Source: Chitinimonas koreensis (GTDB lineage: Bacteria > Pseudomonadota > Gammaproteobacteria > Burkholderiales > Chitinimonadaceae). From it: a stretch of DNA of 64,000 bases. Location of the stretch: the NCBI RefSeq assembly GCF_014353015.1, contig NZ_CP060704.1:1017001-1081000 (forward strand). Reading direction: 5' to 3'. Below the pieces are notes generated by a model, which had not been told where the DNA came from, did no database searches, and saw only the letters and a program-made list of their open reading frames with translations. Positions 59,594 through 64,000 of the stretch are shown one piece after another (positions within the stretch are counted from its first letter, which is position 1; the number at the start of each line of letters is the position of its first letter). Position numbers and translations under genes: made by a program.

Positions 59594-59610
59594 TGCACGC
59601 CTTTCGAGCA

Positions 59611-59687
59611 GCGCCCGTAGCTCAGTTGGATAGAGTGTCAGTTTCCGAAGCTGAAGGTCACAGGTTCGATCCCTGTCGGGCGCGCCA
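59611..59687 (+). tRNA. tRNA-Arg(CCG)
   Basis: A 77-base cloverleaf with encoded CCA. GCGCCCG (59611-59617) pairs with CGGGCGC (59677-59683). The anticodon loop TTCCGAA gives CCG for arginine. The T arm contains GGTTCGATCCC. The methyltransferase gene begins 13 bases later and may share its transcript. Confidence 0.96.
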
Positions 59688-59699
59688 CCCCTCCCTCCC

Positions 59700-60641
59700 A
59701 TGAATCTCCCCGCCGCCTTTCTCGACCGTCTCGCCCGCATCGTGCCGGCCGACCGGTTCGACGCGGTCATCGCCAGTTTTTCCACCGACAAACCGGTCGC
59801 CCTGCGCGTGAACACGCTCAAGGCCGAGTCGTCCGCCGTCGCGGCCGAACTTGCGGCCGCGGGCTTCGCCTTGCAGCCGTCCGGACTGTCGCCGCTGGCC
59901 TGGATCGTGCCGTTCGAAGCCAAGCGCGCGCTGACCGAGACCGAGGCCTTCTACGCCGGTCGCATCTATCTGCAGAACCTGAGCTCGCAGCTCGCGCCCA
60001 TCGTGCTCGGCCCCGAGGCCGGCGAGACGGTGCTCGATCTGGCTGCCGCCCCAGGCGGCAAGACCAGCCAGATGGCCGCCATGATGCGCGGCGAGGGGCG
60101 GCTGTCGGCGGTCGAGCCGGTACGCGATCGTTTTTTCAGGCTGAAGGCCAACCTGGAGCAGCAGGGCGCCGGTTTCGTGAAGTGCTATCTGACCGATGGC
60201 CGCAGCGTGGGCGGCAAGTGTCCCGAGATGTTCGACCGGGTGCTGCTCGATGCGCCATGCTCGTCCGAGGCGCGTTTCGATCCGCGCGATCCGGCCAGCT
60301 TCGAGCACTGGTCGCCGCGCAAGGTGAGCGATTGCGCCCACAAGCAGAAGCGCCTGCTGCAATCGGCCTGGGCCGCGCTCAAGCCGGGCGGCCGGCTGCT
60401 GTATTCGACCTGTTCGTTCGCTCCCGAGGAGAACGAGGGCGCCGTCGCGGCCCTGCTCAAGCAGGTGGGCGAGCAGGCGAGCGTGCTGCCGATCGGGCTC
60501 GACCTGCCGAACCGGCAACCGACGCTGGCCGAATGGGACGGCAAGCGCTACCCGGATGCGCTGGCGCACGCGGTGCGCGTGCTGCCCGATGCCGTCATGG
60601 ACGGATTCTTCCTCTGCCTGCTCGAGAAGCGCGGCGCCTGA
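59700..60641 (+). CDS. RsmB/NOP-family RNA (cytosine-C5) methyltransferase
   Basis: 313 residues. The SAM-binding motif is VLDLAAAPGGKTSQMAAMM. The two catalytic cysteines are in LLDAPCSSEARF and YSTCSFAPEENEG, the second being the nucleophile position typical of the family. VALRVNTLKA and IYLQNLSSQL are also conserved. It lacks the NusB-like N-terminus of RsmB and the extra C-terminal domain of RsmF, so the rRNA site cannot be named. Confidence 0.9.
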   Translation: MNLPAAFLDRLARIVPADRFDAVIASFSTDKPVALRVNTLKAESSAVAAELAAAGFALQPSGLSPLAWIVPFEAKRALTETEAFYAGRIYLQNLSSQLAPIVLGPEAGETVLDLAAAPGGKTSQMAAMMRGEGRLSAVEPVRDRFFRLKANLEQQGAGFVKCYLTDGRSVGGKCPEMFDRVLLDAPCSSEARFDPRDPASFEHWSPRKVSDCAHKQKRLLQSAWAALKPGGRLLYSTCSFAPEENEGAVAALLKQVGEQASVLPIGLDLPNRQPTLAEWDGKRYPDALAHAVRVLPDAVMDGFFLCLLEKRGA

Positions 60642-60675
60642 GGCGGCGCGCCTCGCCCCTTTTCCTCTTGCCGCT

Positions 60676-61376
60676 TCAATCTTCCAGCGGACGGGTCGGC
60701 AGGACCGTTTCGCGGATCCCGCCCGCTTCGTCGCGCTCGACCCGCCAGGCCCGCGCAGCGGCTCGCGAGCACACCGCCGCATGGAACTGCTCGTCGACGA
60801 AATGCAGGGCGGCGCCGTCGTCGGCTGCCCAGCTGGCCGGCATCTCGCCGCCGGCGACCAGCGCCTGCAGCCGGGGCCGGCGCTCCGCTTCGCCGTCGTA
60901 ATGCGGGCAGCCGCCGCCGGCCAGCCAGCCGAGTCCGTCCAGCGCCGACAGCGGGCCCGGCACCGAGTCGGTCAGGCCGCGTTCGAACCAGCAGATCATG
61001 CCGGCGCTGATGCCGCCGATCACCGTGCCGGCCTCGTAGGCCGTGCGCAGCGCCGCATCGAGCCCCAGTCGCGCCATAGCGCCAGCATCGAGCGGGTGTT
61101 GCCGCCGCCGACGAAGATCGCGTCGTGATCGGCCACGAAGCCGGCCAGGTCGGCGCTCGGCGGCCGGAACAGCGACAGGTGGCTGGCCTGGCAGTCGTAG
61201 CGCGCGTGGGCGGCATAGAACTTCAGCAGGTACTCGGGCGAATCGCCGCTGGCGGTGGGGATGAAGCAGACGCGCGGCCGCACCTTGCCGGTGGCGGCGA
61301 GAAAGTAGCGGTCGAGCCGCGGCGAGGTTTCCATCGAGAAACCGCCGCCGCCGAGGACGATCAGTTGTCGGGCCAT
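60676..61376 (-). pseudogene. pepE: peptidase E (S51 family), frameshifted as read
   Basis: From the ATG at 61376 the N-terminal half (MARQLIVLGGGGFSMETSPR through VGGGNTRSMLALWRDWG) is in one frame. The C-terminal half (LDAALRTAYEAGTVIGGISA, then GMICWFE) is in another. Adding one base to the CCCC run at 61063-61066 (GGGG on the coding strand) joins them into 233 residues, normal for the family. The nucleophile Ser is in GGISAGM. The family cleaves Asp-X dipeptides; this clade, with ICWFE after the nucleophile, is often annotated only as a glutamine-amidotransferase-like peptidase. It lies 29 bases after mscL and is likely co-transcribed. Confidence 0.85.
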
Positions 61377-61405
61377 GAGGCGATCCGGATTTGCTGGCGC
61401 GGCGA

Positions 61406-61855
61406 TCAGAGCTGCGAGGTGCAGCAGGGGCAGCGCGTGGCCTTGATCGGGATCGCACGGTAGCAGAAGCGGCATTCCTTGGTATCGGGCTCGGCCGGTG
61501 CGGCGGGTTCCTGGCTCTTGAGCTTGTTGAGCGTGCGGATCAGCAGGAAGACGGCGAAGGCGACGATCACGAAGCTGATCACCGCGTTGAAGAACACGCC
61601 GACGTTGACCGTGACGGCGCCGGCTTCCTGCGCGGCCTTGAGCGTCTCGTAGGGGCCGGGCGCCTTGGCGCCTTCCTTCAGCACCGCGAACAGGTTGGAG
61701 AAATCGACGTTGCCGAGCAGGAGGCCGATCGGCGGCATGATCACGTCCTTGACCAGCGAGTCGACGATCTTGCCGAAGGCGGCGCCGATGATCACGCCGA
61801 CGGCGAGATCGACCACGTTGCCGCGCATGGCGAATTCCTTGAACTCCTTGAGCAT
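61406..61855 (-). CDS. mscL: large-conductance mechanosensitive channel with zinc-ribbon tail
   Basis: 149 residues. The inner-membrane pentameric channel opens under extreme tension. The N-terminal amphipathic helix and TM1 read MLKEFKEFAMRGNVVDLAVG, with GAAFGKIVDSLVKD; TM2 lies at about 84-107. After TM2 a linker leads to CRFCYRAIPIKATRCPCC (Cys128, Cys131, Cys142, Cys144 and Cys145), a zinc-ribbon-like motif replacing the helical bundle tail of E. coli MscL. AAGGAG precedes the ATG. Confidence 0.94.
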   Translation of the reverse strand: MLKEFKEFAMRGNVVDLAVGVIIGAAFGKIVDSLVKDVIMPPIGLLLGNVDFSNLFAVLKEGAKAPGPYETLKAAQEAGAVTVNVGVFFNAVISFVIVAFAVFLLIRTLNKLKSQEPAAPAEPDTKECRFCYRAIPIKATRCPCCTSQL

Positions 61856-61985
61856 CGTTTTCTCCTTGTGTCAGATGGGGTGCCCGGTGGCGGGCGAGTC
61901 GGCGTCACGTTAGGCGAGGGCCGGCAAGGCCGTCAAGCGCGCCGGGCCTGGCTTGCAGGGCGATGCGGGTGCGGCGGCGAAAAAG

Positions 61986-62013
61986 AAAAAAGGCAGCCGA
62001 AGCTGCCTTTTTT
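61986..62013 (-). terminator. bidirectional terminator between porin and mscL
   Basis: AAAAAAGGCAGC (61986-61997) pairs exactly with GCTGCCTTTTTT (62002-62013) around CGAA. It lies 29 bases after the porin stop on the minus strand and is equally strong in both directions. Confidence 0.88.
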
Positions 62014-62042
62014 CCTGCCAAGCGTCGAATCGCGGGAAGCGA

Positions 62043-63062
62043 TTAGAAGCTGTGGTAGATACCGCTGGAGAACTGCGACTCGGTCTTGCGCGAACCGCCG
62101 AAATCGGTACCGACGAATTCGGTGGCGATCACGGTGCGCTTGGACAGCGGCACAGCCAGGCCCAGGCCGTACTTGGTGAACTCGCTGTCGTTCAGCTTGG
62201 TGCTGCCGTACTTCAGCTTGTCGCCGTAGGTCACGCCGCCGTAGAAGCTCGACTCGCCCAGCGCCAGAGCGGCGGTCAGGGTGTAGTTGTTGCGCTTGTT
62301 GGTGCCGTAGCCGTCGGCGCTGTACACATGGCGCAGCCAGGCAGCGCTCAGCGACAGGTCGCCGAAGGTGGTGCCGCCGCCCAGCAGGGCGTTGCGCAGC
62401 TTGCTGTTGTTGCCGGTGGTGCTGTTGGCGATGTTGCCGGCGCCGATGATCCAGAAGTTGCCGATCGTGCCCTTGCTCGAGAAGCTGTAGATGTCGCCGT
62501 TCTTGGTGTTGGTGGCGTCGTTCTTGCTCTCGGTGGTGGCGTAGTCGACGTTAATGTCGAGGCCTTCCATGCCGAAGGAATAGCGCACGGTGTTGTTGGT
62601 GCGGTAGGCGTAGCCGGCGTCGCCTTGATCCGGGATCAGGCCGGTACCGGTGTAGCCCTGGATGTCGTAACCCATCTGGGCGAAGCTGGTGTTCTGGTAC
62701 CAGGGATCGAACTCTTCGTAGGCCTTGGTGAAGGCGCTCTTGCCGCGACCCAGGCCGATGCTGTGGCCGCCGCTCTTGAGGCCGACCCAGCCTTCGCGGG
62801 TGGCGAAGCCGCCGCGGGAGCCATCGTCGATGTTGACGGCGCTTTCGATCTGGAAGAAGGCGCTCAGGCCGTTGCCCAGATTCTCGGTGCCCTTGAGGCC
62901 GATGCGCGACGATTCGCTGTCGATCGAGAACAGGTTGTCGTTGGTGTTGTCGATGACGATGGCGGCGTTGGCTTGGCCGTACAGGATGACTTCGTTTTCG
63001 GCGGCGAAGGCGGCGGGCGCGACGGCGGCGGCCACGGCCAGGGCAATCAGCTTCTTGTTCAT
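62043..63062 (-). CDS. Gram-negative porin (OmpC/PIB-like)
   Basis: 339 residues with a signal peptide (MNKKLIALAVAAAVAPAAFA) and a mature start AENEVILYGQANAAIVIDN. It is a 16-strand outer-membrane general porin type, rich in Gly, Ser, Thr and Asn, with L3-like EEFDPWYQNTSFAQMGYDI and a C-terminal phenylalanine (GIYHSF), which is required for outer-membrane assembly. Codon use is unlike the neighbours, favouring AT-containing codons more often, consistent with high expression. AAGGAAG precedes the ATG. Confidence 0.94.
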   Translation of the reverse strand: MNKKLIALAVAAAVAPAAFAAENEVILYGQANAAIVIDNTNDNLFSIDSESSRIGLKGTENLGNGLSAFFQIESAVNIDDGSRGGFATREGWVGLKSGGHSIGLGRGKSAFTKAYEEFDPWYQNTSFAQMGYDIQGYTGTGLIPDQGDAGYAYRTNNTVRYSFGMEGLDINVDYATTESKNDATNTKNGDIYSFSSKGTIGNFWIIGAGNIANSTTGNNSKLRNALLGGGTTFGDLSLSAAWLRHVYSADGYGTNKRNNYTLTAALALGESSFYGGVTYGDKLKYGSTKLNDSEFTKYGLGLAVPLSKRTVIATEFVGTDFGGSRKTESQFSSGIYHSF

Positions 63063-63467
63063 TGCGTCTTCCTTTGCGAAGGTTTTGGAAAAGCGGTACT
63101 GCGTCAAGCGTTCGCTTAAAGCATATTCAGCGAGACATTACGGCAACATGATAGGCGGCGCCCGGCGAGGCAGGCAACGCACTCCAGCCTCGACCGGCAC
63201 TGGACTTGAGAAGTTCCGTATTTGAAATCATTTTCCAAGTCCATGTTTTAATTGATAATTTAATTGAAATTCCGGCATTGTCCGGGTTGCGGCGATGCAA
63301 CACAAACCGCTTGCGCGGAATGCCGGCTCTCATATGTAAAAATTGCGCGAACGGGCGCTGCAGTTCCGCGAGGGGCGCATTTTAGCCGCAATCGCCGATG
63401 CCGTCCCGCCTTAACGACATTGACAAGTTATTTACATATGGCGGTTATCGCCTCTTGCGCGAATCGA
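63063..63467. other. 405-base AT-rich region upstream of the porin
   Basis: No gene was found. The part 63230-63290 is notably AT-rich (TTTTAATTGATAATTTAATT at 63245-63264), unlike the rest of the window. Porin genes usually carry complex promoter regions; a weak minus-strand promoter TTGCCG/TATGCT near 63122-63148 is possible. A second AT-rich patch lies at about 63420-63442. Porin regulation by DNA-bending or nucleoid proteins would be in keeping but is inference. Confidence 0.45.
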
Positions 63468-63905
63468 TCAGGGCCGGATGAATGGGGCGGCGATCAGCAG
63501 GTAGCGCGCCGATTTGCCCAGCAGGATGGCCAGGGCGGCCCGTCCCGGCGGCAGATTCAGCCAGCCGGCCGCGAGACAGAGGCCGTCGCCGATCAGCGGC
63601 AGCCAGGCCAGCAGCAGGCTGGCGGCGCCATAGCGCTGCAGCCAGGCCAGCGCGCGCGGCGACAGGCCGGGCGCCCGGCCGCCGCCGCGCAGCCGGAGGC
63701 CGAGCCAGAAGGTGGTGAGGCTACCGGCCGTATTGCCGAGCGTGGCGACCAGCACCGCGGCCGGCCAGCTGGCCGGTTGCGCCTGCAGCCAGAAGGCCAG
63801 CGCCAGCTCGGAATTGCCGGGCAGCAGCGTGGCCGACAGCAGCGCCGACAGGAACAGGCCGCCCAGGCCCCATTGCACGGGCAGCGCGGCGAGCGAGTCG
63901 AGCAT
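63468..63905 (-). CDS. YqaA family membrane protein (DedA/SNARE-associated type)
   Basis: 145 residues, with four hydrophobic segments. LSALLSATLLPGNSELALAF near the N-terminus and LVATLGNTAGSLTTFWLGLR are typical of the YqaA group within the DedA-like superfamily; GDGLCLAAGWLNLPPGRAAL is the conserved amphipathic segment. It probably acts in envelope lipid or membrane homeostasis, though its substrate is unknown. It is transcribed toward the porin upstream region. Confidence 0.85.
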   Translation of the reverse strand: MLDSLAALPVQWGLGGLFLSALLSATLLPGNSELALAFWLQAQPASWPAAVLVATLGNTAGSLTTFWLGLRLRGGGRAPGLSPRALAWLQRYGAASLLLAWLPLIGDGLCLAAGWLNLPPGRAALAILLGKSARYLLIAAPFIRP

Positions 63906-63932
63906 CGTCGTGCGGGAGACCGGCCGGACCGA

Positions 63933-64000
63933 TCAGAACTGCGCGGTTTCGCCGGTATGGCTGCGCACCAGCTCGCCGAGCTGGCCGAACAATTCGCCGT
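63933..64000 (-). CDS. C-terminal end of an unidentified gene
   Basis: The last 22 codons of an open frame on the minus strand, ending GELVRSHTGETAQF before TGA (63933-63935). The remainder lies beyond the window. It is too short to name; the stop lies 28 bases before the YqaA start, so the two could be one operon. Confidence 0.45.
   Translation of the reverse strand, partial: GELFGQLGELVRSHTGETAQF

Noticed and set aside
59456..59923. Minus-strand open frame with GAPDRDRTCDLQLRKLTLYP
   Set aside because: Antisense translation of tRNA-Arg; classic artefact.

Overview
The window is a GC-rich chromosomal segment of a Gram-negative bacterium. The nuoN-DUF2818 junction, the infC-rpmI-rplT-pheST-ihfA order, the diheme c5-type cytochrome, a Neisseria/Burkholderia-type porin and the dacC/dat/DUF493/lipB/lipA cluster point to a betaproteobacterium, plausibly Neisseriales-like. 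That placement is inference from gene content; no rRNA is present.

Left part (1-10 kb): end of nuoN and a DUF2818 gene, tRNA-Val(GAC), thrS, infC (ATC start), rpmI, rplT, pheS, pheT, ihfA, a MerR-type regulator and tRNA-Pro(GGG). This is a conserved translation block with several clear terminators.

10-26 kb: a long M24 aminopeptidase P gene carrying a one-base frameshift, then a chemosensory region. A dual-HAMP methyl-accepting protein is transcribed leftward. Opposite it run cheW, cheR-TPR, a second cheW (frameshifted near its start), a second dual-HAMP receptor, a CheA-REC hybrid kinase, cheB, and a 1188-residue REC-GAF-PAS-LOV-GGDEF-EAL-REC protein. Gene content matches the Wsp surface-sensing system of pseudomonads, but the order is changed. 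The place of WspR is taken by an apparently bifunctional, potentially blue-light-responsive c-di-GMP enzyme. A 212-bp element with 43-bp inverted ends sits between cheB and that gene. This is the most interesting part of the window.

26-39 kb: an SDR oxidoreductase, a small membrane protein, exonuclease III, a glycogen/glucose-phosphate group (pgm, GNAT, glgC, an LprI-like secreted protein, glgA), a DUF4397 lipoprotein, a second aminopeptidase P, and argJ with a GNAT gene.

39-45 kb: a VapBC-type toxin-antitoxin pair with an operator-like palindrome, followed in the same direction by a DUF815 ATPase and a membrane-anchored protein of unknown family. That last gene has a second copy 1 kb downstream. 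Duplicated scraps of the DUF815 tail and of a solute-binding-protein upstream region show a segmental duplication.

45-64 kb: a Nudix-ThiE fusion, D-Ala-D-Ala carboxypeptidase, D-amino acid transaminase, DUF493, lipB and lipA. Then come a Gfo/Idh oxidoreductase, a Tim44-domain protein, an RluA-type pseudouridine synthase, ettA, two diverged tandem paralogues of unknown function, a ferredoxin, cytochrome c5, tRNA-Arg(CCG), an RsmB/F-type methyltransferase, a frameshifted peptidase E gene, mscL with a zinc-ribbon tail, a porin, and a YqaA-like membrane protein.

Three genes (10223-12027, 16071-16678, 60676-61376) each become intact if one base is added to a G or C run. The shared signature suggests homopolymer undercalls in the assembly more than true gene decay. 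GTAG-headed REP hairpins and other palindromic repeats occupy many intergenic gaps.
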